Shown: positions 16,424-23,692 of the stretch, in pieces
How positions within the stretch are numbered: the first letter of the stretch is position 1
Layout: each line of letters begins with the position of its first letter
Assembly (NCBI GenBank): GCA_002391235.1
Contig: DGRX01000028.1
Coordinates: 1-64,000, forward strand
Reading direction: 5' to 3'
Length of the DNA: 64,000 bases
Source of the DNA: Treponema sp. UBA4377
GTDB lineage: Bacteria; Spirochaetota; Spirochaetia; Treponematales; Treponemataceae
Translations under genes and position numbers: made by a program
The notes under the pieces: generated by a model
Seen by the model: only the letters and a program-made list of their open reading frames with translations
Database searches by the model: none
Told to the model about the DNA's origin: nothing

Positions 16424-17638
16424 ATGGAGATAAAATACAACACAATCGAAGAGGCGCTTGAGGATTTGCGGCAAGGAAAAATAATTCTTGTAAGCGACGA
16501 CGAAAACCGCGAAAACGAAGGCGACATGATTTGCGCCGCGCAGTTTGCGACGCAGGCCAACATCAACTTTATCGCGACCCACGCCAAGGGCTTGATTTGT
16601 ACCCCGATCAGCGAGGGCATGGCAAAGCGCCTGGGCCTTTACCCGATGGTGGCGGAGAACACCGACAACCACGAGACGGCCTTCACCGTTTCGATTGACC
16701 ATGTTTCCACCACAACGGGAATCTCCGCCGCCGAGCGCGCGAGAACGATCCAAGCCTGCGTAGACCCCGACTCCACGCCAAAAGACTTTAGGAGGCCCGG
16801 CCACACCTTCCCCCTTATCGCAAAAAAAGGCGGAGTGCTTGTCCGCGCGGGGCACACGGAAGCCACCGTTGACCTTTGCCGCTTGGCCGGCCTTAAGGAA
16901 TGCGGCGTTTGCTGCGAGATTATGGACGACGACGGAACGATGGCGCGCGGAGAGAAAGTTTACCAAATCGCGCAAAAGTTCGGGCTAAAATACATAACGA
17001 TAAAAGCGTTGGCCGACTACTGCCGCGTCCACGACAAGCATGTCGTTCAGGAAGCCAAGGCAAAGCTTCCAAGCGAATACGGAGACTTTGACATTTACGG
17101 CTACACCGACGACCTTACCGGCGAGCACCACATCGCGCTTGTAAAAGGCGACATCGGCGACGGCGAAAAAGTTTTGTGCCGCGTTCACTCCGAATGTTTG
17201 ACAGGAGACGTGTTCGGAAGCCAGCGCTGCGACTGCGGCCCTCAGCTCCAGCAAGCGATGAAGACGATAGAAAAAGAAGGCCGCGGCGTTTTGCTTTACA
17301 TGAGGCAGGAAGGCCGCGGCATCGGTCTCATCAACAAGCTGAAGACTTACATGCTGCAAGAAAACGGCTACGACACTGTCGAAGCAAATTTAAAGTTGGG
17401 CTTTGCCCCCGACTTGCGCGAATACTGGATTGGAGCGCAAATCTTAAAGGACTTGGGAATAAAGTCTCTGCGCCTTTTGACAAACAATCCGCAAAAGATT
17501 TACGGGCTTGACGGCTTTGGAATAAAAGTCGCCGAGCGCGTGTCGATAGAAATTCCGCCGTCAAAGTTTGACAAATTTTACCTTCGCACCAAGAAGGAAA
17601 AAATGGGCCACATCTTTGACCATATCAATGTTGAATAG
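16424..17638 (+). CDS. ribBA: 3,4-dihydroxy-2-butanone-4-phosphate synthase / GTP cyclohydrolase II
   Basis: This 404-residue bifunctional enzyme supplies both riboflavin precursors. The N-terminal half has the DHBP-synthase motif [14 protein letters not shown] and [15 protein letters not shown]. The C-terminal half has the GTP cyclohydrolase II zinc site [15 protein letters not shown], then [12 protein letters not shown] and [12 protein letters not shown]. Both active sites appear intact. It starts one base after the ribE stop and is followed by ribH after 10 bases. Confidence 0.96.
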   Translation: MEIKYNTIEEALEDLRQGKIILVSDDENRENEGDMICAAQFATQANINFIATHAKGLICTPISEGMAKRLGLYPMVAENTDNHETAFTVSIDHVSTTTGISAAERARTIQACVDPDSTPKDFRRPGHTFPLIAKKGGVLVRAGHTEATVDLCRLAGLKECGVCCEIMDDDGTMARGEKVYQIAQKFGLKYITIKALADYCRVHDKHVVQEAKAKLPSEYGDFDIYGYTDDLTGEHHIALVKGDIGDGEKVLCRVHSECLTGDVFGSQRCDCGPQLQQAMKTIEKEGRGVLLYMRQEGRGIGLINKLKTYMLQENGYDTVEANLKLGFAPDLREYWIGAQILKDLGIKSLRLLTNNPQKIYGLDGFGIKVAERVSIEIPPSKFDKFYLRTKKEKMGHIFDHINVE

Positions 17639-17648
17639 GAGGTAAGAA

Positions 17649-18113
17649 ATGAAATTGATTGAAGGAAAGGTCGTCGCGAAAAGCGGCATGAAGGTTGGAA
17701 TCGTGGCGTCGCGCTTTAACGCGTTCATCGTGCAAAAGCTTTTGGACGGAGCGGTTGACGGCCTTGTCCGCCACGGCGTCGCCGAAGAGAACATCAGCGC
17801 GGCTTGGGTTCCGGGCGCGTTTGAAATTCCCGTCGTCGCGCAAAAGATGGCGGCCAGCAAAAAGTACGACGCGGTCATTTGCGTCGGAGCGGTGATTCGC
17901 GGAAGCACCAGCCACTACGACTACGTTTGCGCCGAAGTCAGCAAGGGCGTCGCGCAAGCCAGCTTCAACACAGGCGTTCCAGTCTTGTTCGGAATCTTGA
18001 CCACCGACAACTTGGAGCAAGCCATCGACCGCGCCGGCGCCAAGAGCGGCAACAAGGGCTACGACTGCGCCCTTAGCGCGATCGAGATGGTCAACGTGAT
18101 GGAACAGATCTGA
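17649..18113 (+). CDS. ribH: 6,7-dimethyl-8-ribityllumazine synthase
   Basis: This 154-residue protein condenses the ribBA and RibD products into lumazine. It shows [25 protein letters not shown] and [15 protein letters not shown], which bind substrate and contain the catalytic His. A GGAGG site lies 8 bases upstream. Last gene of the rib operon and followed by a hairpin terminator. Confidence 0.97.
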   Translation: MKLIEGKVVAKSGMKVGIVASRFNAFIVQKLLDGAVDGLVRHGVAEENISAAWVPGAFEIPVVAQKMAASKKYDAVICVGAVIRGSTSHYDYVCAEVSKGVAQASFNTGVPVLFGILTTDNLEQAIDRAGAKSGNKGYDCALSAIEMVNVMEQI

Positions 18114-18137
18114 ATTAACAAGACGCGCGTTGGTTGA

Positions 18138-18167
18138 GCCGCCCAACAACAGGGCGGCGCGGTTTTT
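18138..18167 (+). terminator. Terminator of the riboflavin operon
   Basis: GCCGCCC (18138-18144) pairs with GGGCGGC (18152-18158), followed after GCGG by a run of five T, 25 bases beyond the ribH stop. Confidence 0.75.
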
Positions 18168-18220
18168 CGTTCAACGCGTCCGCAGATGGGAACAATATGT
18201 AACTTAAGGAGAAAATTCTC

Positions 18221-18652
18221 GTGAACATGAGCAACGAAAAAGAAATAATGCGGGGCGTCAAATTCTTTTTTTTCTCTGTCTCGGCAGGAATCATTGAATT
18301 CGCTTCGTTCGCGTTTTTTGACACGCTCACGCAATGGCCTTATTGGCCCAAATACCTGATTGCGCTCATACTTTCAGTCCTTTGGAATTTTACATTGAAC
18401 AGGCGCTTTACCTTCCGCTCCGCCGGAAACATACCGATAGCAATGTTTAAAGTGGCGCTCTTTTACGCGGCGTTCACTCCCATAACAACGCTGCTTGGAA
18501 ATTATCTAGTCGAAAGCCTCGGCTGGAATGATTTTCTTGTAACAATAATGAACATGGCGCTTAATCTTGTTTCCGAATATTTTTATGACCGCCACATCGT
18601 GTTTGGAAAGACCATCGACACAAACAAATCGTCTCAGAGAAGTGAGGAATAG
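18221..18652 (+). CDS. GtrA-family membrane protein
   Basis: This 143-residue protein has four hydrophobic segments and the GtrA pattern (LWNFTLNRRFTFR after the second segment, NLVSEYFYDRHIVF at the end). GtrA proteins are thought to help move undecaprenyl-linked sugars across the membrane. The start is a GTG at 18221 set by AAGGAG about 9 bases upstream; an ATG two codons later is also possible. No glycosyltransferase is adjacent, unlike the second GtrA gene at 32497. Confidence 0.82.
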   Translation: MNMSNEKEIMRGVKFFFFSVSAGIIEFASFAFFDTLTQWPYWPKYLIALILSVLWNFTLNRRFTFRSAGNIPIAMFKVALFYAAFTPITTLLGNYLVESLGWNDFLVTIMNMALNLVSEYFYDRHIVFGKTIDTNKSSQRSEE

Positions 18653-18682
18653 CCCTCATAAAGACAAAGGCCGCGCCGATCG

Positions 18683-18711
18683 AGCCGCCCGAGCATGGGC
18701 GGCTTTTTTTT
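18683..18711 (+). terminator. Strong intrinsic terminator after gtrA
   Basis: AGCCGCCC (18683-18690) pairs with GGGCGGCT (18697-18704), followed by eight T. Confidence 0.92.
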
Positions 18712-18904
18712 GCGCGCGAAAATTAAAAAAGTTCGGGAAATCCTCCTAAAGAACAATTGCCTCTTTGTCCGACACGGCAAAGGCGACCATGACATATATT
18801 ACAGCCCAATGACACAACGAAATTTTACAGTCGATTCAAAAATCAAGTCCCGCCACACCGCCAACGCCATAATGAAGCAAAGCGGAATCGACCATCATTT
18901 TTAA
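18695..18904 (+). CDS. HicA-like mRNA interferase without a HicB partner
   Basis: This 69-residue basic protein matches HicA toxins: KIKKVREILLKNN, then FVRHGKGDHDIYYSP with the catalytic His region, then FTVDSKIKSRHTANAIMKQSGI. These are small double-stranded-RNA-binding-fold RNases. The only ATG lies in the descending part of the gtrA terminator; a TTG at 18710 in the same frame is an alternative. No HicB follows. Instead an XRE-family gene lies tail to tail with no spacer. It may be expressed by read-through, be silent, or be a remnant. Confidence 0.6.
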   Translation: MGGFFLRAKIKKVREILLKNNCLFVRHGKGDHDIYYSPMTQRNFTVDSKIKSRHTANAIMKQSGIDHHF

Positions 18905-19243
18905 CTATTCCTTTAGAATCTTGTCCAGCGCTTTAGTCATGGCGCGGCGAACGTCATCAACAACTTCTTCGGTTATTTGCGCGCGAATCCGTTCGTTTTT
19001 GGGCGTCTCTTCTATGACAATTGGCTTTGTGTCGTGGGGAACGAAAAGCTGGTAAACTTCAACACCTAGGGCGGCGGCAAGCTTGGAAAGAGATTTTTTG
19101 CTGACCCATTTTCTGCGCCCTTCGATGCCGTTCACCAACTGAACGGAAACTCCCGCTTTTTCCGCCAAGGCCTCTTGCGTCATTTTTCCGCGATATTTCT
19201 TAATATTTGAGGAAAGAACGTTTGCCAACTCAATTTCTGTCAT
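18905..19243 (-). CDS. XRE-family transcriptional regulator
   Basis: This 112-residue protein has an N-terminal helix-turn-helix (KMTQEALAEKAGVSVQLVNGIEGRRKWVS...) and a charged C-terminal helix. It abuts the HicA-like gene tail to tail and is divergent from the 19352 gene. Two copies of a 20-base motif lie in the divergent region and are the likely operators. Confidence 0.85.
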   Translation of the reverse strand: MTEIELANVLSSNIKKYRGKMTQEALAEKAGVSVQLVNGIEGRRKWVSKKSLSKLAAALGVEVYQLFVPHDTKPIVIEETPKNERIRAQITEEVVDDVRRAMTKALDKILKE

Positions 19244-19247
19244 ACCT

Positions 19248-19267
19248 ACTTATAGTGGAATTTTATT
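19248..19267. repeat. Operator-like direct repeat, copy 1
   Basis: The motif ACTTATAGTGGAATTTTATT sits 5 bases upstream of the XRE start. The second copy lies exactly 60 bases further on. Confidence 0.7.
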
Positions 19268-19278
19268 AATATATACAC

Positions 19279-19307
19279 TTGCTTTTAGAATAAATACGCG
19301 CTATTAT
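19279..19307 (+). promoter_or_regulatory. Putative promoter of the 19352 gene
   Basis: TTGCTT at 19279-19284 and TATTAT at 19302-19307 are 17 bases apart. The second operator-like repeat begins at the end of the -10 element. Confidence 0.5.
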
Positions 19308-19327
19308 ACTAATAGTGGAATTTTATT
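19308..19327. repeat. Operator-like direct repeat, copy 2
   Basis: ACTAATAGTGGAATTTTATT differs from copy 1 at one position and covers the expected transcription start of the 19352 gene. Confidence 0.7.
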
Positions 19328-19351
19328 TTTCACACTTAATGGAGGAAGTAA

Positions 19352-19846
19352 ATGAGCGCAATGAACGACGTAGAAAAAAGCGTAAAGGACTACAACACAA
19401 AAACAGCGACAACGTGGAAAATTGAGTCCGCAAAATTAATCGACCAATACAAAGACAACAAAAAGGATTTTGAAAAAGTCCTTCATGACGTTGTCGGAAA
19501 AGGCAGCGGCGTCTTAAGAAACATCAAGACAGAGGACTTTCCGAATTTTTCAGAATATGTCAGAAGCAATCTTTCTAAAATAGAAGCCGGAAACTTCGAC
19601 ATTTTTTCCGTAAAAGAATTTTCCGGAAAAAAGCCGACATCGTTCATCTCAAAAATTTGCCACATCGTTAATCCAAAAGACTACCCCCTAATCTGGGACG
19701 CGAACGTAAGAAAAGCTTTAAAAATAGGCGAGAGCAAAACAAAATGGCAAGAAAAAATTTCTGAATTACAGAAACAGCAAAAAGGCAAAAAAAATGCAGA
19801 GTTATATGAGTACGATTCAGAACTTTGGTCTGGAGAAACCGTATAA
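19352..19846 (+). CDS. Unknown protein with an SFISK-H-NP-YP-WD-VRKAL motif
   Basis: This 164-residue lysine-rich protein is preceded by GGAGG. The C-terminal half contains SFISKICHIVNPKDYPLIWD followed by NVRKALKI. This resembles a motif seen in helix-hairpin-helix, DNA-glycosylase-like small proteins of accessory regions; I cannot confirm the family. It is divergent from an XRE regulator whose putative operators flank its promoter, an arrangement typical of regulated accessory modules. Confidence 0.6.
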   Translation: MSAMNDVEKSVKDYNTKTATTWKIESAKLIDQYKDNKKDFEKVLHDVVGKGSGVLRNIKTEDFPNFSEYVRSNLSKIEAGNFDIFSVKEFSGKKPTSFISKICHIVNPKDYPLIWDANVRKALKIGESKTKWQEKISELQKQQKGKKNAELYEYDSELWSGETV

Positions 19847-19869
19847 ATAGTTATTCAGGAGGTAATTAT

Positions 19870-20457
19870 ATGAAGAAACTTATTTTTGGTTTGGTTGGTC
19901 TTGTAGTAATTCTTGCGTCTTGCTCAAATCCTGCTAGTTCAGTGGGTTCAGGAATTCAGCAGAATTTCATCTATCAGGAAGACAATTCTGGAACTCATAA
20001 AGTTGACTTTACAAGTCAAGTTGACCTGACAGGCTATCATGAAATTCCGAAAGATCCGGAATACAACATTAACTGGGTTTACATCAGCAAGTCAACTTAT
20101 GAAAAAAGTCTTACAGAAGTTGATCCTGTTGTTAAGTATCTTCCTATCAGATGGTTTGAACGCGCTTATGTTAATGTTTTGGGATATAAGCTTATCTGTC
20201 AATCAAAAACATCAAATTCTGGAGAAAGCTTTTATAAGTGCGTTCCATATGTGAAGAATGGTATTGATTATAAAGCTTATGCAAATAGCGAGTCAATCTG
20301 GGTCTATGGTTCTAGTTTTACTGAAAAAGTTGGTACTGCAGGTATATCTCACACAGTATATCCGAAAACAGAAACTTCTGATGAAAGAACAGAACACGGC
20401 GGCGGTGATTTTAGCTCTAATAAGTACTTTCCAGAATATAAGTACTTGGAACACTAA
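19870..20457 (+). CDS. Putative lipoprotein of unknown function
   Basis: This 195-residue protein has a lipoprotein signal (MKKLIFGLVGLVVILASCSN, acylation Cys19). The mature part is rich in Tyr, Ser and Thr, probably beta-sheet, with two further cysteines. AGGAGG stands 6-7 bases before the ATG. Codon use is clearly AT-richer than in the neighbouring operons, which suggests acquisition. It lies 23 bases after the 19352 gene and may be cotranscribed with it. Confidence 0.75.
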   Translation: MKKLIFGLVGLVVILASCSNPASSVGSGIQQNFIYQEDNSGTHKVDFTSQVDLTGYHEIPKDPEYNINWVYISKSTYEKSLTEVDPVVKYLPIRWFERAYVNVLGYKLICQSKTSNSGESFYKCVPYVKNGIDYKAYANSESIWVYGSSFTEKVGTAGISHTVYPKTETSDERTEHGGGDFSSNKYFPEYKYLEH

Positions 20458-20478
20458 GCAATCTTAAAGTCATAATAA

Positions 20479-20522
20479 AACACCCTGTGAGCCTTTCAAA
20501 TCATTGGTTTGCAAGGTGTTTC
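20479..20522. terminator. Imperfect hairpin after the lipoprotein gene
   Basis: AAACACC...GGTGTTT arms enclose a partly paired stem with mismatches; a weak terminator candidate 22 bases past the lipoprotein stop. Confidence 0.4.
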
Positions 20523-20653
20523 TATGTTATCGGCAAAAGTCTCCATACAAACAACAAGCGCTCCTGCAACTTTTCCCTAAAAATTCTTCACGATTTTTCC
20601 AAAAAAAAGCTAGAAAATGCATAAAAATTCCTACCTTATAGTCGGAGGAAAAA

Positions 20654-21460
20654 ATGATTTCGACTATAAAGCCATTTGAAGAGTTGGAGTTCACCGACGA
20701 CTTCATGTTTTACCAAGTCTTGCAAAACGACGAAATTTGCAAGAAACTTTTGGAGCGCTTGCTCAAAGTAAAAATCGATCGGATTGTTCGGCAAGAGCTT
20801 CAAAAAGAGCTCAAGCCTTACTATGGTTCAAAAGGCGTGCGCCTTGACGCGTACATTAAAGACAGCGGACGGATTTTCAACATAGAGATGCAGCAAGTTT
20901 CCAACGAAGGGCTTCCCAAACGAACGCGATACTATCAATCGATGATTGACGCGGACTGTCTTTTGAAAGGTTCCGATTACGAGGAATTAAATGAAAGTTT
21001 CATTATTTTCATTTGCAAGGAAGACCCCTTTGGCGCGGATTTGCCGGTCTACACATTCCAAAACATTTGCGCGGAAAAATCTGGGCTTGCCCTAAATGAC
21101 GGCGCAAAAAAATTCTTTTTCAACGCGGCCTCGGCGGAAAACGAAAAAGACCTTGCAATAAAAGCCTTCTTGAATTATATTAAAAGCAAGGAGCCGCAAG
21201 ATTCGCTCACGGAACAGATTGAAGAATGCGTTGAGCGGATCCGCCTTGCGGAGGCTTCCAAGGGGGCGTACATGTTTGAATCGCTTAGAATACGCGACAG
21301 CATTATGGCTGGCAAAAAAATGGGCCGCGAGGAAATGGGCGTCGAATCCGCCAAAAACCTTTACGCCAACGGCGTCTCCGTTGAAATAATCGCAAAGTCG
21401 CTCGGCATGACGGAAGAGCAAGTAAAAGAAATTGTGAGCGGCGCCGAAGCGTCCGCTTAA
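20654..21460 (+). CDS. Rpn-family PD-(D/E)XK nuclease (recombination-promoting type)
   Basis: This 268-residue protein has the Rpn/transposase-31 layout: FEELEFTDDFMFYQVL at the start, a nuclease core with GVRLDAYIKD and FNIEMQQV (the D...ExQ catalytic pair), and KRTRYYQSMID. A C-terminal helical tail carries a short helix-turn-helix-like repeat (GVSVEIIAKSLGMTEEQVKEI). Such proteins cut DNA and are common in treponemes. The leader has ACCTTATAGT just before the GGAGG site, also seen before the second Rpn gene. Confidence 0.85.
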   Translation: MISTIKPFEELEFTDDFMFYQVLQNDEICKKLLERLLKVKIDRIVRQELQKELKPYYGSKGVRLDAYIKDSGRIFNIEMQQVSNEGLPKRTRYYQSMIDADCLLKGSDYEELNESFIIFICKEDPFGADLPVYTFQNICAEKSGLALNDGAKKFFFNAASAENEKDLAIKAFLNYIKSKEPQDSLTEQIEECVERIRLAEASKGAYMFESLRIRDSIMAGKKMGREEMGVESAKNLYANGVSVEIIAKSLGMTEEQVKEIVSGAEASA

Positions 21461-21488
21461 AGCCGCCGCCATCCTCCGCCATAAAAAC

Positions 21489-21516
21489 AAAGGCCGCCCG
21501 AAAACCGGACGGCCTT
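21489..21516. terminator. Hairpin between convergent rpn-like and gatA genes
   Basis: AAGGCCG...CGGCCTT with an inner CCG/CGG pair and an AAAA loop; A-rich left and T-containing right flanks suit bidirectional termination. Confidence 0.75.
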
Positions 21517-21522
21517 ATCGTT

Positions 21523-23094
21523 TCACTCCCCTACCGGGCAGCCGCAGCCGGGATGCTCGGCTTCCCATGCGGCGGCGACGCGCAAAATCTTTGCCTCGCT
21601 GAACATGGGGCCGGCGAACTGGATTCCGACCGGCATTGAGTCCGAGTCTCCGCGCTTGGCGGCCGCCGCGAATTCTCCGTCAAAGCCTTTGGTGATTCCG
21701 GCTTCGACGCCCGTTCCGCTTGTGTGGCCGGCGGGAACGCTTAGCGACGGAATGCGCGCCAAGTTTACGAATGTCGTGAACAGGTCGCTTAGGTACATCT
21801 CCAGCGGGTCGTCGACTTTTTGGCCCAGCTTAAAGGCGGGCGTCGGGCACGTGGGGCAAAGAACCAAATCGTAGCTTTTGAAAAGTTCCGCCATCTCGCG
21901 CTGGATTCTCGCGCGCACGGTCATTCCCTTTTTGTAAGTGTCGCCGGAAAACTGTTCCGACAAAACATAGTTTCCGATTACGATGCGGCGCTTGACTTCA
22001 GGGCCAAAGCCCGCGCTGCGGGTGTCAACGTAAAGCTCGTCGTAGCCGTTTCCCTTGTCGACGCGCGCGCCGTAGCGGATTCCGTCAAAGCGGCTAAGGT
22101 TGGACGCCGCTTCCGACAAGGCGATGACGTAATAGCTTGCGATTGACGCGTCCAAAATCGGAAGGTCAACCACTTCAATCTTGGCGCCCTTTTCCTCAAA
22201 CCATTTTCTTGTCTGCTCAAAGACAACGCCAACATCGGGCAAAAGGCCCTTGCTTTCCAAAAACTGTTTTGGAATCGCGATCTTTAGTTTTGAAAATTCT
22301 TCCGAGGTGAACGGAGTCAAATCCTTCAGCTCGTCTTTTTGCGGAAGGTCGGCGGAAGTGTCGTCGTAAAAATCCGCTCCGGCCAAAACGCTCAATGTTT
22401 GGGCGATGTCGCTTGGCGTGTGCGCGATGATTCCAACTTGGTCAAGCGAGCTTCCGTAGGCCACGACTCCCCAGCGGCTAAGAACGCCGTAGGTCGGCTT
22501 AAGGCCGTAGACTCCGCAGTAGGAAGCGGGAAGGCGCACCGAGCCGCCTGTTTCCGTTCCCAAGCCAAAAAGCGCTTGGTTTGCCGCGACGGCGGCAGTC
22601 GAGCCTCCCGAAGAGCCGCCCGAAACGTACTGGCGGTTTATTGGATTGCGCGTGGGGCCGTAAGAAGAATATTCGGTTGACGAGCCCATCGCGAATTCGT
22701 CCTGGTTGCAGCGGCCAAGCGGAATCGCGCCTGCGGCCTTAAGGCGCGCGGTGACAGTAGCGTCGTAGGGGGCGACGTAGCCGCTTAAAATTTTCGAGGC
22801 GCAAGTGAGGCGCTTTCCTTTTACGCTGATGTTGTCCTTTACCGCAAAGGGCAAGCCCAAAAGCGGCTTTTTTTCAAAGAGCGCGTCAAGCGTTCCGTCG
22901 CCGCGGGCGGCCGCGATTTCCTTGTCGGCCTCCTTTGCAAGCTCCACAGCGTCGTCGTAAATTTCCAAAAAGGCGTTTAGGGGCAAGGCGGAATTTTTGT
23001 CCGTCTCAAAAGCCGCCGCCGATTTTTGGACAAGCGCCTCAGAACTGACGCTTCCGTTTTTTAGCGCTTCCCGCGCCTGATTTATGCTAGTCAT
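21523..23094 (-). CDS. gatA: Aspartyl/glutamyl-tRNA amidotransferase subunit A
   Basis: This 523-residue amidase subunit of GatCAB converts Glu-tRNA(Gln) or Asp-tRNA(Asn) to the amide form. It has the amidase-signature triad: Lys in GLPFAVKDNIS, and the two serines in YVSGGSSGGSTAAVA. GTETGGSVRLPASYCG follows. The start at 23094 is the conserved family start and lies just after the gatC stop; the in-frame codons to 23112 are inside gatC. gatB is not in the window. Confidence 0.96.
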   Translation of the reverse strand: MTSINQAREALKNGSVSSEALVQKSAAAFETDKNSALPLNAFLEIYDDAVELAKEADKEIAAARGDGTLDALFEKKPLLGLPFAVKDNISVKGKRLTCASKILSGYVAPYDATVTARLKAAGAIPLGRCNQDEFAMGSSTEYSSYGPTRNPINRQYVSGGSSGGSTAAVAANQALFGLGTETGGSVRLPASYCGVYGLKPTYGVLSRWGVVAYGSSLDQVGIIAHTPSDIAQTLSVLAGADFYDDTSADLPQKDELKDLTPFTSEEFSKLKIAIPKQFLESKGLLPDVGVVFEQTRKWFEEKGAKIEVVDLPILDASIASYYVIALSEAASNLSRFDGIRYGARVDKGNGYDELYVDTRSAGFGPEVKRRIVIGNYVLSEQFSGDTYKKGMTVRARIQREMAELFKSYDLVLCPTCPTPAFKLGQKVDDPLEMYLSDLFTTFVNLARIPSLSVPAGHTSGTGVEAGITKGFDGEFAAAAKRGDSDSMPVGIQFAGPMFSEAKILRVAAAWEAEHPGCGCPVGE

Positions 23095-23095
23095 A

Positions 23096-23404
23096 TTACG
23101 CTCCCTCGCCAAGGACTTTTGGTACCTGGAAGTAGCCGTCCATAAAGTTTTCGGTGACTTTTTTTACGTCGGGAATGTCAAGGCCGGCGACCACGCTGTC
23201 TTCGCGCAATTTTTCGGCTTGCGTCGAAGGATACGCGTCGTAGGGATTTTCGCTGTCGTCGTATTTAGAAAGAATCTCAAAGTAGCCGACGATGTCGTCA
23301 ACTTGCTTTTTGAGCGTGGCCAAGTCGGTGCTCTCCGGCGAAAGGCGTGAAAGATAAAGCAACTTTTCAAGCGTGTCGCCGTCAACTGTTTTTTTGTTTT
23401 CCAT
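23096..23404 (-). CDS. gatC: Aspartyl/glutamyl-tRNA amidotransferase subunit C
   Basis: This 102-residue protein stabilises GatA. It has the family helix (LEKLLYLSRLSPES...) and the C-terminal belt region ending NFMDGYFQVPKVLG, which is the best-conserved GatC segment. It ends one base before gatA begins. Confidence 0.93.
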   Translation of the reverse strand: MENKKTVDGDTLEKLLYLSRLSPESTDLATLKKQVDDIVGYFEILSKYDDSENPYDAYPSTQAEKLREDSVVAGLDIPDVKKVTENFMDGYFQVPKVLGEGA

Positions 23405-23692
23405 AGAAGAACATTGTAGCGAATTTTCGCGCCTCTTTCAAGACAGTTTTATCATTTAGATAGGGCAAACGCAGCGTAAGCAATAAAAAAATGCGCGAAG
23501 GCGCGGGGCGGTCGGCGGCGGCACTACGTCGGGCAAGCCCTCCGTTTTGCTTAAGGAATTTTATTCAACTGCCCGCTCACGCGGGCTGGCAATCACTTTG
23601 CGCTGACGATACAATAGCGGCGCCGCTCGGACGCAGCCGCAACTGGGAGCATTTTTTGTTATTGAATTCATTATGCGGTTGCCCGGATTCGG
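23405..23692. other. Intergenic region without a recognised gene
   Basis: About 290 bases between gatC and the GH94 gene, both leftward. I see no supported coding frame. It contains the gatC promoter region, where an A/T-rich stretch lies at 23405-23460, and GC-rich spacer sequence. No clear terminator for GH94 was found. Confidence 0.4.
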
